From the NCBI GenBank assembly GCA_026225945.1, contig JAMJFZ010001074.1:3991001-4055000 (forward strand): a stretch of 64,000 nt of DNA. The letters run 5' to 3'. A model generated the notes under the pieces. It was not told the DNA's origin and searched no databases. It saw nothing but the letters and a program-made list of their open reading frames with translations. The position numbers were made by a program, and so were the translations under genes. Shown here one piece after another: positions 13,101 through 25,512 of the stretch (position 1 is the first letter of the stretch; each line of letters begins with the position of its first letter). This DNA is from Cricetomys ansorgei (lineage: Eukaryota > Chordata > Mammalia > Rodentia > Nesomyidae).

Positions 13101-15920
13101 ATTGATAATTCTTACACAGATATTTTTGTAAAATTTATTTGGAATACAAACCTCAACAGAGAAACAAGTCATACGCTTCAAATAATTTTATGATTATTAC
13201 CTACTATTAAAACTTACCTACTTAAAAACATTACTACTATTAACAATGTTTTTCAATTTAGAATAGCACTAATATTGTGTTATTTTCATGTTTGTGAGTA
13301 TTGGTTTGGGACTACCTTCAAATTAATTTTCATTCATGTAAACATTGCTTAACTATGCTTCTGCTGCTTCTAATAGGGATGGTATACAAGTTGGTTCTAT
13401 TAAGATGAATGTGAGTTCTTGTCACCTGGGAAGAAACAGGAAATGATGATTTGCTTTATTGCATAACTAGTCCAAAATAGACACAGTTTTGGAGGTCTTA
13501 ATTTCTTAACATTGTTCTGAATGTGAGTTCCAATGTTAATGTGACTTGTGTTGGCAACTTTCCCAGACCTAGGGTTAGGGAAGTCAGGGCTGTATCAGTA
13601 GTCACTACAGGGTTCTCTCGATGCCTCCTCCTTCCACCTTAAGCTAGGGATAAGTGTCACAGGAGATATTTATCTTGTAGAAGTACAAGGACACTTCATA
13701 AAATGTGTCTCCGTTCTCAGAACGGAAAAGTGGTAGATACAGTATACTCTCTCTAAAATTGCGGAGAGACAGAGAAGTAAGACTTATGTATAAAAAATTA
13801 ATCAGTGGAGGATAAGTAGATTTAACTGTTCTTCGTTGTGATCATCTCAAAATATTTCCTCAGATCACATACACTTCTTATCTGTAATAAGAAAAAAAAT
13901 TAATTAAAGGACTAACAGCATTTAAAATCTAATTATCAGCTAGGTAGAAGCAGAAGCGTAATTGCCAAAGTTGAACTGAGAGATACAGAGGTTAATGAGA
14001 ATCATGATGAGATGTGAATATTTAATGTTTACTTAATGCAAGAAATACTTTTTTAATAAAAGGTCTACAAGAACTCAGCATGTTTTCTTCACCCACAGCA
14101 TGCAGGTGTGAAGTTTCTGGTGTCTCAGAGTTGTTAAACACTTGAGCCTGAAGATACATAGATAATTGACAGAAAACTGGTAATATTGATTGTTTAACTA
14201 ACGCATGTACTATGCTAGCCTGTCACACATTTTGGACAAAATTAATGGGAAATTCATTTTCAATACAGTATTTATTTTCATTCATACATATCCTGAAAGT
14301 TTAATATTTTTATTTTCCTTTTCCTTTTCCTTAATTTTCAAAACTGATGACAATATTCCAAACACGAACCTAACATTTTAACGATATTGTCTTTAAAAAG
14401 GCATGGCGGTTATGTGGAGTGAAGGCTACTATTACAATTAACATGGTGTGAGAAAAAGTTAATACAAAGTTTTAGCAACACACTCAGAATTCAGTACCAA
14501 ATAAATCGTGTTAACTAATGAAAAATTATGATATATGATTTTGCATTCTCTTACAGTCTGAGCAAAAAAATGTAGTTATAAACCATGGAGGATGAAAAAG
14601 CAAAACTATCGAAGAAAAATAAGAAATGATTTGACTCATCTATACAGCCATTCTCTGGAAACAGTTCCCATTATGAATACATCCTACCATTCACACAGAA
14701 AGCAGCTCCTTGATCCTATTGGATTCAAGGCTCAAGCAAATTAGAGAAAGAATTAAGCACAAATCTTACTGATTTGATTATTCAAATTTTGTCTGGACAG
14801 CGTAAATTTCTTATTTTTGAAGTCTATTGAGTATTTTCAAATACAAGTATGCTTATATAGTGAACACACACATAATTTTATTTGATAAATAAGACAGCTA
14901 GAAGAGGCAAAAATGACTGTTTCAAAATTTCATATTATGAATGTATTATTTAGCATTGAATTGCATATTGAAATACAATGCCCTTGAACTGTCACTAAAA
15001 TAAAAAGGGCTTGGTTTACTAAAGAAAGAAAACTAATGACGATGTTCAGAGACTCCCTTATGAATGATGTATGTACCTTTGATTTCCTGTGAAGCCCCTA
15101 GCTGCTGGTATGTTTGATATATTCTAAGCTTGTAAGCTACTGAGATTTAGTTTAGGTCTGGGAAAAAAATCTACTTTATGTTCACTTAAGGCACTTTATC
15201 AAGTTTTTCACTTTGATTAATGAAATTAACCTTTTGCTTATTAGTGTAATTTGCTCAATTACTAAATCACCTACAGTCTAATCATTGGGACTATAGTTCA
15301 ATTTTAATAACTATTGACAAAATAGTATCCAGAGTTATTTCCAGGGTTTGTATAGAAATTCTACAGGCAGGAAAGCTTAATTGACAGCAATCAAAGTTGT
15401 TAGAGAACCTCAGGGTTGACTCAGTTTTAGGTTTTCTACGTCTGCCGTTGCCCAGAAGAATTTCTTGGAGCTTGCCTTCTTGACTTAAATTTTAAATAAT
15501 TTCTTTTGTCCTTTAACAAAAGAGAAATTATAAACTTCTCACTATTGTTATAGTTAAAGAATATGGAGCTAAAATCTCATGATACAAAGCATGTTCAATG
15601 ACAAGACACTCTTTGGTTAGTCTTTATAAGCTTCACTCTAACTTTATTCTTTGATGTAAAGAAAGAAACATAATAATTTCCATTTTCAATCTTTACTATG
15701 GTGACTTTCTATGCAAACATTAATTTTTAGATTCTCACTGTACATTAAAACAAAAAATGATAATTATAATTATAAACTTACTACTACAGAATTATCACAA
15801 AACTCAAAGCACTAAAATGCAGTGACTCATTGAATTCAAAGAATGTTTTCAAAATATAGTGTCAGTAATGACAAGTGTATTGATCACTTCCCATATACTA
15901 GGATGTATATCCAGTAACTA
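7180..15920. other. Long repeat-poor unassigned stretch
   Basis: About 8.7 kb with almost nothing recognisable. Exceptions are a faint B1-like phrase near 8300-8330 ('ctctaacacttgagaggcc'), a short A-rich aataaat run at 8336-8360, a G-rich run at 7886-7908 and a (TTTTCC)-like run near 14310. All open frames are under 90 codons. Such a long repeat-poor block is a candidate for conserved regulatory DNA, but nothing in the sequence proves it. Confidence 0.45.
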
Positions 15921-15921
15921 C

Positions 15922-15960
15922 GCACAAACACACACATACACACACACACACACACACACA
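15922..15960 (+). repeat. (CA)n microsatellite
   Basis: Imperfect first half ('cgcacaaacacacacataca') followed by a pure CA run to 15960. Confidence 0.95.
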
Positions 15961-16830
15961 ATCTTATTTAATACGTAAAACTAAATATAAGGTCACCATT
16001 ATCAGTATTTCCATACTTCCAAATATGAATGAAGTAAGGTTTAAATGGAGAATTACACTATAAAAATTCATAAGTCAATAATAAAATGCCAAACTTTCTG
16101 AACTTCCCAACTTTGTATACTAGTCTGCAAGTTGCTTCATGCGCAAAACATTTGACCTTTCGGAGTAATGTTGTTCATATATGTCTTTAAAGCAGCACTG
16201 TGCAAAACATAAATACTTTAGAATGTACAGTGCTGGGAATGCATTAAAGAATTTCCTGGAAACTGAAGGGAGGAAGGTCTTGATGTTCCCTGAGAGAAAC
16301 GGAACACAGGACTATAGTTGTTAGGTGGCAGTGTAGCTATCAAGAAAGACAAGGAGGTCTTCTCTTAGATGTATAACCTGCCAGATCTCAGCAGAGGGAA
16401 CCACTATCGTGGCAAGTGCCCCCTACATAAACCAAAAAGCTTGAGACATTTCAAAACACCAAGACCTAACCAATCAGTCCCTCATCCAACAATGCACAAA
16501 GCAATATTTTAAACAAAACTAAAATAAACTTCTACAACACAGGACCATGACATGTTGTACTATTTTGGGAATGTGCTCTCTCCTCTTTACAGTCCTTTGG
16601 CTTTGCTTGTCTCTGGTATCTGGTTACAGTGCTCAAAGATTCAAAGTGTTGAATGACTCTCAACCAATCCTGCATACAAGCCAAAAATCCCTGACAAAGG
16701 AATAAGTTGGAAAGATCCATCTCACAAAGTATTGTCCCTAAATGTACAAAGCACATCTCTGACCCAGCTTCTGTCTGCAATGGTTACTATTAATGGCCAA
16801 CTCTACAAATTCTAGAATCACTGAAAAGAC
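15961..16830. other. Unassigned DNA
   Basis: No recognisable element. An 82-codon minus-strand open frame at 16532-16780 shows no family resemblance. Confidence 0.4.
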
Positions 16831-16834
16831 AAGC

Positions 16835-17170
16835 TTGTAGGCATCTATTAGGGATTATTTAGATTAGGTTAGTTGAGGTGGGAAGACCCATTATAAATGG
16901 AGTCAACACCATTCTGAGCGCTGGAGTCCCAGATTGAATAAAAAGGATAAAACGAAATCATGGCAAGCATTTATCTTCTAGCTTCTTCACTGGAAGAGAA
17001 AATGTGACCAGGTAGACCCCAGCTCTGGCTACCATGTCTTCTGGACTACAGTGAAATTCAAGCCTTTAAAATGTAAACTCTCACCACCCTCCTAGTGGGA
17101 TAAACTGAAGAAGAATTTACTAATGATGAACCTGGCCAACCTTCCCACGCACAAGATTAAGTCCCTTTAG
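16835..17170 (+). repeat. Rodent interspersed repeat, LTR-like (name uncertain)
   Basis: The blocks 'gttgaggtgggaagaccca', 'gattgaataaaaagga' and 'tgtgaccaggtagaccc' are the order found in an abundant murid repeat whose 3' end reads 'gagccaaaataaaccc..tcacagcaac'. I recognise the family by phrase order but cannot name it safely; a MaLR-type LTR is possible. Relatives lie at 32.3-33.6 and 53.6 kb. Confidence 0.6.
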
Positions 17171-17199
17171 GCCAATTGCCATAAGGTAAAATGGAGGTG

Positions 17200-18150
17200 G
17201 AAATGCACTTAGATATTAAGGTTGTGCTGAGGATGGAATGAGTATTAATTTGATACTTCATAAAGGACCTAGAGTATAAAATAATTTCGTTGACATGATA
17301 AGTTAGTTAATAAGTTAGTTCACTAAGTATATTTAAGTGGTAGAAAGTGCAAAACTGTCACAGGGGATCATGATTTCCCAAAGACACTTTGCTTTAGAGT
17401 TACATATGGTTATTCCTGTTGTCTCCAAACTTCACGTTCCTTTATTTTCTGTTTGGAATCTATCAAGGCTGCTATCCCATGACTCAGGACAGGGAAATAT
17501 CAGCCCCGTGTGAATCCCATGCTTCTTTATCCAGATATTATTTTCATTCATTCATCCTAATAGTATCACTTTGTATTTATGATACTATGATGGAGAGAGA
17601 AGGCAGAAAAATAACAGAGGCCACATTGTTTTATAATTGCACAATTGTTCCTTGATTATAACTCTATAAAGGCTACTATATTCTCATTGTGGAAAACTAT
17701 GCTTTATTGTCTAAATGTGTTCAAAATCTTGAAAAACAGTAGAGATGTAATGATTTATTTTTCCGTAGTCTATCATTCTTTTAATACTGAACATTTATTT
17801 CTCTCTACTATATATTTCAGAATTAAAAATGTGATTTGAACACTCTAAGTACTTTAAAATCATTCATCAACAACTGACATCTTTACTAACATTGTTTTCT
17901 AATACTGTGGCCCCATTTCTGGAATAGTGAGATGATTAATTAAGAAGTTAATGAAAGAGGGATATTTCATATGTGTATTTTGATGTTCATATTTAAAATA
18001 AAACAAGTATAGTAAGTTCAGCTTGTGGATATTATTGTTAATTTGATTTTAGTAAAAAGGGGGTAATTTATATAAAATATTATGTTTTACTTAAAATAAT
18101 TAGATATATAAAGAAATCCACCAAATGACTGGTTTTTAGAAATAGCCCTT
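17200..18150. other. Unassigned AT-rich DNA
   Basis: Nothing recognised on either strand. Open frames are under 80 codons. Confidence 0.4.
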
Positions 18151-18154
18151 AAGT

Positions 18155-18156
<2 letters not shown>

Positions 18157-18198
<42 letters not shown>
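18157..18198 (+). repeat. (AC)n microsatellite
   Basis: An uninterrupted run of 21 AC units, followed by 'gggg' and an A run. Confidence 0.97.
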
Positions 18199-18200
<2 letters not shown>

Positions 18201-19830
18201 GGAAAAAAATTTACATACAGCTCTCATTGGTGTAAATCATAAATAATTCATTGCATTTTCCAACAATTTAATTCTTCCACTATATACTAGAAAATATATA
18301 TTTTAACTTTAACCACACTAAGTTAAATTTTAATTTAGCATAAATTATTTCCATGAAAATTAAAAAAAAAAGACTCTTCCCACAGGCTGCATAGTCTATG
18401 TCCTTTGTTTTTTATGTAGGGTGGAAGAAGAGTAAGTCACTTTAAAAAATCAGTAAGTAACCTAACTTTCTGTTGGCAGATTTCGGATTGAAATTTTAAA
18501 CTCTGACAACAAGGCAGTGCTGATCTGATTGCAGACTTTACAGTGCTATGTTACCTATTCCATAGAAACCATTATTTTATGCTGGACAAGCCAGGTCTAC
18601 ACACTAAGTAATGATTAGAAACCAGTTTTCATCAGTTGAGTCTCACGCTATTTCTCCTCTTCCTTCAAAGTCTAAAAGATGAGGATATGACAAAATCAAC
18701 TTGCAGTTTACATACAGTAATGTTTTCTTAGGGGTAAAATGTGCAAAATCACTAATTTGCATACATGGTTTATATATATATTTTAAAATTTCTACCTATA
18801 TATTATCATTTAAAATATTTTGTTCTTCTATCATCCCAAGAAAGAAAACAAAGGGATCTATGTTAAATAAACTGACAAACCTTTCCCCATCAGTTTCAAT
18901 ATATTGGATAATTTTTATTCCCAATATATTTGGTCATATTGTGCACATGAACATTAGCTGTTCAAAGAATCTCTGGGAATTCTTAATTTTATCCTTAAGG
19001 AGCTCTAATGACACGGAAGACATCTGTAAGGTTTCTAGAGTACTTGGAACTTAATTGGGAAGACTACTGCTATTTTTAATAAACTAATGACGCCAAAGGA
19101 TTATAAAAATTTGTCTGACAGATTTATAAGCTATGTCCCCAGGGAATGATAGCAATGGATTTTGACTTTTAAAAGCACACTGTAAAACAAGATCTTGTAA
19201 ATAAATGTAGAAATAAATCTTGTCAATTATCCTTCCTGTTTTTTTGCTGTTGTTTATCAAAGTTATCTGCTAATAATAGATCAGCATTTCATCATGCTAA
19301 GAACCCATTACATTTCATTCATTGAATTTACATACTTAATGCATAGGTTCTTCTAATATGACTATTCATTATGTGATTTTGCAACAAGCTCTTCTCTATG
19401 TGGTGAGATCTCACATTCATATAGGCTTGTTTTTTTCTTTTGTTTGTCTTTTTTTTCAAACTTAAACTGATGGCATCAAGAATCCCTGATTTTACTCTTA
19501 CTGTTTTATTTTTTTGTACTGTTCCTTCATAATTAGTTCTTTTATTGGCATTTTGTCCATTGTATCAGTATGTAGAAACCTCAGTCTCCTTGTAGTTAAA
19601 CAAAAAAATCAAGAGTTGAGAAATAAACTCTAGTCTCAACCCAGGTTTAGATGATAGTGTGAAGATGTTTCTAAATATACTCAGATAGTATTCATAAAAT
19701 ATTTACAAATTGTCTTGATTAAGAATCTGAACAAAAATTGAAAGTGTGTGTTCCGAGTTGTAGAACTGGTTGTTGAGTCTTCTCCGTGTCCTTGACTGTC
19801 AGCTGTTCTTCAAGTTCTGCCATGACTTTG
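18199..19830. other. Unassigned AT-rich DNA
   Basis: No element recognised. A 117-codon plus-strand open frame at 18701-19054 lies in very AT-rich sequence. Its Ile/Phe/Ser/Lys-heavy composition is what chance would give. Confidence 0.4.
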
Positions 19831-19837
19831 AAAGTTT

Positions 19838-20060
19838 ATTTCTTTTATTTTTTGAGATTATAATTACATCCTTAATACTTCTGCGTCCACCCCCTGCCAA
19901 GCCTCCCATTAACTCCTAGCTCTCTTTCAAGTTCATGTCCTCTCTTTTCAATAACTTGCTTTAGAGATACATATCTATGTGCATATGCACAGTTATTGCT
20001 AAATTCATAGATACCACCTGCTCAGTCTATATGTTTCTTGGATGACTTTTTAGCACATCC
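19838..20060 (-). mobile_element. L1 3' end fragment (rodent)
   Basis: The run 'ttattttttgagattataat', then 'ctcccattaactcctagctc', 'tctttcaagttcatgtcctc' and 'ctgctcagtctatatg' reproduces a common rodent L1 3'-end segment read on the minus strand. The 5' limit is unclear. Confidence 0.65.
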
Positions 20061-20331
20061 TTGGAAAGCTGTCAACATTCAGTTATCTGTGCTTTGAATT
20101 GTTCATTGGGTTTTTCCAATGTGTTGTTTCTCCTTGTTATCACCTTTTTTATATTTTCGATACAACTTTTAGTTTCATGCTCACATCATATTCATGTTCA
20201 TAGCAAAAATCTCCATGCGTATCAATCACAATCTAAATGTAAATAAAACAAACTAAGAATCTACTAAGCATTTGGATCCATTATTATTACCAGCCAACAA
20301 GATGCACCCTATTATAAGAAATTAACTTTTT

Positions 20332-20476
20332 TTGGTTTTGTTCTTTTTTGAGATGGGATTTCTCTGTTGTAACTTAGCTGTACTGGAACTCACTCTGTAG
20401 ACCAGGCCGGTCTCAAACTCACAGAGATCTACCTATCTCTGCTGGGATTAAAGTTGTGAGCCACCACAACTCAGCT
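20332..20476 (-). mobile_element. B1 SINE with target-site duplication
   Basis: Minus-strand B1: 'gagatgggatttctctgttg', 'ctgtactggaactcactctg', 'ctcacagagatctacct' and 'gctgggattaaagttgtgag'. The 13-mer aaattaacttttt occurs on both sides (20319-20331 and 20477-20489), an exact target-site duplication that partly overlaps the T-rich tail. Confidence 0.95.
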
Positions 20477-20609
20477 AAATTAACTTTTTAAAATTAAACA
20501 AAAAAAGTCTCTACTTTTTTTCTTAAACACTTTAGCTCCTCAGTGAATTGGATTTATTGTTTATATTCTCTCAAATCTCAAAGGATAGAATCAGATCCCT
20601 CTAGATAAT

Positions 20610-20830
20610 ACAATAAGGAAATCCAGGATGTGAGAAATATGAGGGTTCCCTCATGAGACACCAGAGTCCTCCATCCTTTCTGCTACAGGAGGTTATCATA
20701 AAGTTTATTCTCCATGAGGACCCAGCCCTCATCTGCTTCCAAAACTGTGGGAAATAAGTTCCTGTCTTACCCTGTATAGGCCTTTAAAAATTGTGATTTG
20801 TTACTTATAGTAAATAAAGAATTTCAATTA
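20610..20830 (+). mobile_element. MaLR (MLT1/MST-type) LTR 3' part
   Basis: The ordered phrases 'ggttccctcatgagac', 'ccatgaggacccagccctcat' (split by mutations) and 'ttccaaaactgtgggaaata' with 'agttcctgtcttacc' match the 3' half of a mammalian MaLR LTR ('cttccagaactgtgagaaataaatttctgttg'). It is diverged, so the subfamily cannot be read. Confidence 0.6.
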
Positions 20831-20834
20831 CTTA

Positions 20835-21420
20835 TACTTTCAAACATGTTGCTACAAAAGCTAAGAGCAGCATTTAAAATGTTGTGCTGTATACTTTGTA
20901 ATGGTTGGCAAATATTTGATATAATTGTCATAACACCTAGAACCATAAAATGAACGTATCTTTAAGTTTTCATTTGTGTCTCACGTTTAGTAAAATAATG
21001 ATGAATTCATATCTCACATATAGATTCTACCACTTATTCAGTAACCTTTTGAGATATTTTAATTCTTTCCTATAAACATTAGAATAATAAAAATCCAAGG
21101 AAGTCTGATTCTTGTAATGTAGAAATTTCTGCCAGTGCATGAAACCAGATTCCTTTCTTTGAAAGAGCATCTGCTTCGGGATATACTTTTGAATAAAATG
21201 CACATCATCCATTAGCATCAGACCACTGACAGACAATATCCAAAACTCAGCCTTTTAATGTCCTCATGGGTGGGACTAGAGTTCTAAGAATACCTGTTTG
21301 TGTCCTTCATATGTTCTCCAAATAACCCAGAGAAGTTATGTCTGTCCTGTTGTTCAACATTCTGAGAAAGCTGAGTCAGCTCTTAAAGGATAACAGCCTT
21401 AGGCCACAGAAGAGCCCCGT
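20835..21420. other. Unassigned DNA
   Basis: No repeat or gene signature recognised. Confidence 0.4.
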
Positions 21421-21424
21421 TCAC

Positions 21425-21560
21425 AGTGGCTTTGCTACTTTCAACCTTGTGACCTTAACAATAGTTCCCAGTGCCTCAGCTTCCTCTTCAGCCTTACATT
21501 GTACGGATTAAGTAAGAACACTGCAAAAGTATCTTGTACAATGCTCATTGCTTATGAAAT
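21425..21560 (+). mobile_element. MIR SINE
   Basis: 'cttgtgaccttaacaatagtt' (one base diverged), 'gtgcctcagcttcctcttc' and 'acggattaagtaagaacac' follow the MIR order 'tgtgaccttgggcaagtt / cctcagtttcctcatc / ggattaaatgag'. The 5' tRNA-like head is missing. Confidence 0.8.
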
Positions 21561-21564
21561 TCTC

Positions 21565-22695
21565 TAACTACTTTCTCTGATTTCAAGAATGAAAATGTAT
21601 TCAAATCCTGCAGCAGGTAGAAGAAAAGTTATTAAGTCTCCCTCCCTCTCGGAAGAAGGTATAATTTGAATATATGTGATGTAATCACATCAAAACATAG
21701 CTTTAACTAAATCAAACAAATCAATAAAGCAAATTATAATCTCCAAAGGGAATCTGTCACCATCCCACTGACTTGTTCTAAACTGTTTTCTTCTATTTTC
21801 CCCAGAAGTCATGTCACACAGATCTGCATCGTTTCAGCACTCTGACATTTGCATTTTTTATTTGCATGCAGTGATACTATGGAGATATTGTGACTGCAGG
21901 CAGTGAAACCCACAATGATACAAGCGCCTTTTTGGAACATGATATGCTGTGCACACCTTAAAATTATTTTGTTATTATATGTAATCAAAGCTTCTATTTG
22001 CAGAACATTTTCCAGCATATAACTTTGCTCCTGAGATTCCGATTTGGACAGGTACATTGGTATGAAGAGAACTTTGACCTTTCAGATTGCTCTAGCATGT
22101 CCTTTTAATACTTCCGTGCCCACTGCCCAGAGCAACAGCCTATTAAAGCTATTTCTGCTGCCCTTTCTGCAACACAATCTCCTGTCCAGCTCCCACACCA
22201 AAACTGTCTGCTGTTGCTCATGCTCCCCAGATGCCCCAGAATTCTGTACAAAAATAGGCATTACTTTATTGTCAGTGGACTGATGCAGCCCAGCACTAAG
22301 TCCCTGGGGTCTCTTTCCTGCTATTTAATGTACCGCTGCTCAAGAATTGATGCTGTCCAGTTTTCACAGAAGACTGAAAGCTGAGCATTTCCTGTGCTTT
22401 ATGGTGCTTGACGCTGTGGCCACATTTGTGTTTTCACATTTCCCACGTGACTGGTACCACTGAAGGGCATGGGCTGAGTACAGGAAAGGTATAATGTAAT
22501 GCTTCTGTGTTTGCTCTCTACTAACAAAGACTCGCTTCCTAGTGATGCCCTGAAACTCATGTCATTCACTGCCCTCCCTTTGCTTTCACCTTTGCTAAGC
22601 AAAGACGAGCGTCAACAGAAATGTAAAGGTTGATAGTCGTAGTATCTCCCACTGGTCTTAATCGACACCTCGAGGCTATGAATGCTTTAACAGCA
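21565..22695. other. Unassigned, relatively GC-normal DNA
   Basis: About 1.1 kb, less AT-rich than its surroundings, with no repeat I recognise. Open frames are under 85 codons. It is a reasonable place to look for conserved non-coding sequence, but the window alone gives no proof. Confidence 0.4.
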
Positions 22696-22699
22696 TGTA

Positions 22700-22850
22700 C
22701 TGAGGTAAGAGGATATGGATTTGTGGTACACAGACTCCTGTTCAAATGAGATCTGCACTAAGCGTGACATTTATATCTTTCTGTGGATGTGTTACTTTTC
22801 CTGTGTTCATTTTCCTCCTCTTGGCAATACAGTCCTGCAACATTCGTTCA
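22700..22850 (+). mobile_element. MIR SINE, diverged
   Basis: 'cacagactcctgttcaaat', 'ctgcactaagcgtgacat' and 'gttcattttcctcctcttgg' fit the MIR series 'gactgcctgggttcaaatcc / gccacttact / cagtttcctcatctg'. Several small gaps are needed. Confidence 0.6.
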
Positions 22851-22854
22851 TCGG

Positions 22855-24570
22855 TGGCTGTTACCTCACCAGCACGTTCTAGTAATCAGTGTTTCCTGGT
22901 CAGAGTCCTCCTACCAGGTAAGCTTTCCCTGTGCAGATGGTGTTCGTGTGGTTATAAAGTAGGGATGCTCTTTCTTCACTAGTTAGCTGTGCTCTCTTCA
23001 CATATATTTTTCCTATAACCTTCTCAGCCAGTAAGTACTGCATTGCTGTGTCTACATCAGAGATTCAGTTAGCCATTTAAAATCCGCACTTTGGAAACCA
23101 TTTCAAGAGACAGAAAAATAAATAAAGAAAACCAAACACACCAAACGTGGCAGTCATAGGGGATATAAACACATCAACTCTTGCACAGTCCTAGGGACAG
23201 TTTTCTTCATATAGTACATGTTTAACAAAGGACACTACTATCATTGACTACTAACATTTTGAGATCTATTTCAGGACTCTTGCATGACTTCTGCCTTTCA
23301 GTATGCTACTGTTTCCTAAATTGTACATTTTTATTTAATTTGGACTCTTTCTTACCCCTATTATTATCAATAACATTCAGATATCACTATAAACATTTCC
23401 GACATTTCATTCACAAGTTTACATCTCAACCAGTTTAAAGGGGGCTATAAACAAAGAGGTGTAGGATCTGTTCTCCCTATGATTACATCTTCCTCAGTGT
23501 CCTTATTCATTTGTTTGTTGAGTATTTTTTGATCATCACATTCCATTTAGATTAAGACTAGTCTAATCTAATGCACTTTAGTTTCTACTTAAATTGGACT
23601 TGTGATTTCATCTGATTCTTAGCAACATAACCTGCAGAAAGCACTCAGCAAAGTATCTCATCAGTACCTTAAAATGCTCACTGTTAATAAGGTTTGTGGG
23701 CAACATCTGGGATCACAGTGTGGAAATGGTGAGTCCACACAACGTTTCTGCATGGACAGAAATGTGTTAAATCCCAGCGTTTTCTCTTCTGATGATGGTA
23801 GACAGACTGTCTCCAATTTTGGCTTTGCTAATAATGAACCACAAATCCAGGCAATAATTTGTCAAATTAAGACATATCAAAGAATACATCAGAACTGAGT
23901 TATAATTAATACTCATATAGATATGGTTTAAATTAACTCAATTTTATTGGGGCTTTTTAAAATTACATTTTAAACAAAACAAAGCATTAGTGGCCTAGAT
24001 TTTTTTAAATATATGTGTTTAAATTACTTTATGTTATGTGCCTAGTTGTTGGCTCTGAGCTACTGCAAAACATCCATTGACCTGCTCTCCATTTGTTCTT
24101 TAAAGCAGTCAGACATACTTCTTTCCTAACTATCACTCTTGATGAAGCTGGAAAATTCTGTAACATAACCAGCACTTAGTGTGGTCATATTTCTATTGTA
24201 TTTACTTGGTAGGATTGATATCACAGTCCTTCCTTATCTTGGTTTTTATTCACCTAATTACACTAGCGTAATTTGTGGAAATTGTCATCTATAGTCTAGT
24301 GTTCAATGTCAATATGCAGTGACTATCTGTGTGGAAATATTTTCAGTACATTTCATATAACTTTTGATAAAGCAATCAACATGCACTATATTTGTCCTTA
24401 GCAGTATCTAATCAAATATAATGTATGATCAGACATGGGAGTGTGAGGAGAAATAAGGAGGGGAGGCATGGAATAATTATGTTGTGATTACATTAAAAAA
24501 TGATGGAATGAAAGCAAAGGTCTGGAGACATTCATCGTCCTAAAATACAATTGAATACTATAACGTATTG
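22855..24570. other. Unassigned DNA, possible L1 tail near the end
   Basis: No element recognised over most of the stretch. The 24430-24510 segment ('ggaggggaggcatggaata' followed by 'ttatgttgtgattacatt') resembles the last part of some rodent L1 3' UTRs, but weakly. Confidence 0.35.
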
Positions 24571-24711
24571 TTATTGTAGAGGAATAGTTCTATGTGAAAG
24601 CTAAGGTCTACATTCCTGGGGCTACATTCAGAAACCTGTGCCATCTAGATGGAATGTAGACACACCTTTAATCCAGTATTCAGAAGACAAAAGCAGAAAC
24701 AGGAAGCAGAA

Positions 24712-24756
24712 CTCAGAAGTCAGTTCCTATGTGACCCATAGGAACTGACTTCTGAG
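24712..24756. repeat. 20-bp perfect palindrome within LTR copy 1
   Basis: Arms 24712-24731 and 24737-24756 are exact reverse complements (20 of 20) around the 5-nt spacer tgacc. The equivalent sites of the other two LTR copies are only imperfect palindromes, so the perfect match arose in this copy. Confidence 0.95.
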
Positions 24757-25021
24757 ATGAGTCAGAGTGAACGGCAGACAAAGTGATTAATCAAAGGAAG
24801 AGTTAGCAGAGTAAGGACATGCCCTATTCTCTAGAGAAAAGGCAGGTTCTCAGCTCAGTAAAAGAGAGTTACATAGGAGTTAGAGTCATTCAGTTAACAG
24901 AAGTAGACAGTGAGTCAGTTGAAGGATCAGTAAGAAGCATCAGTTGAGTCATCAGTTGAGAAGCAGGCCGAAGAGTTAGTTGAATGAGAAGAGTCATAGT
25001 GCAGAAGGAGCTAGCCATAAA

Positions 25022-25512
25022 ATGTGTGTGTGTGTGTGTGTGTATGATGTGAGTGTGTATGAGGTGTGTTTGTGTATGATGTGTGTATGTGTGTGTATAT
25101 TGTGTGTGTACGCATGTATGATGTGTGCGCGCGTGTGTGTGTATATGTGTGTGTGTGTATGCTCATGATGTGTGCATGTGTGTATATGATGTAAGTGTGC
25201 TTGTGTATAATGTGTGTATGTGTGTGTATATGTGTGTGTGTGTGTACACATGTATGATGTGTGTGCATGTGTGTGTATAGTGTGCGTGAGTATGTATGTA
25301 TATGATGTATGTGTGTATATGTGTGTATGGTGTAAGTGTGTTTGTGTATGATGTGTGTATGTGTGAGTGTATGTGTGTGTGTGTGTGTGTGTGTGTACGC
25401 ATGTATGATGTGTGCGCATGTGTGTGTATGATGTGTGTGAGTTTGTATGTATATGATGTATGTGTGTATATGTGTGTATGATGTGAGTGTGTGTGTGTGT
25501 GCATGACGTGAG
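25022..25512 (+). repeat. TG-rich minisatellite with higher-order period near 142 bp
   Basis: About 490 bp of TG/TA/TGCA variants. The motif 'g(a/g)tgt(g/a)agtgtg' recurs at about 25046, 25188, 25329 and 25480. The spacings of about 142, 141 and 151 bp indicate a higher-order unit. Open frames here, on both strands, encode only His/Thr/Tyr or Cys/Val repeats and are artefacts of the simple sequence. Confidence 0.9.

Noticed and set aside
18701..19054. 117-codon open frame
   Set aside because: Very AT-rich, with Ile/Phe/Ser/Lys composition and no family resemblance.
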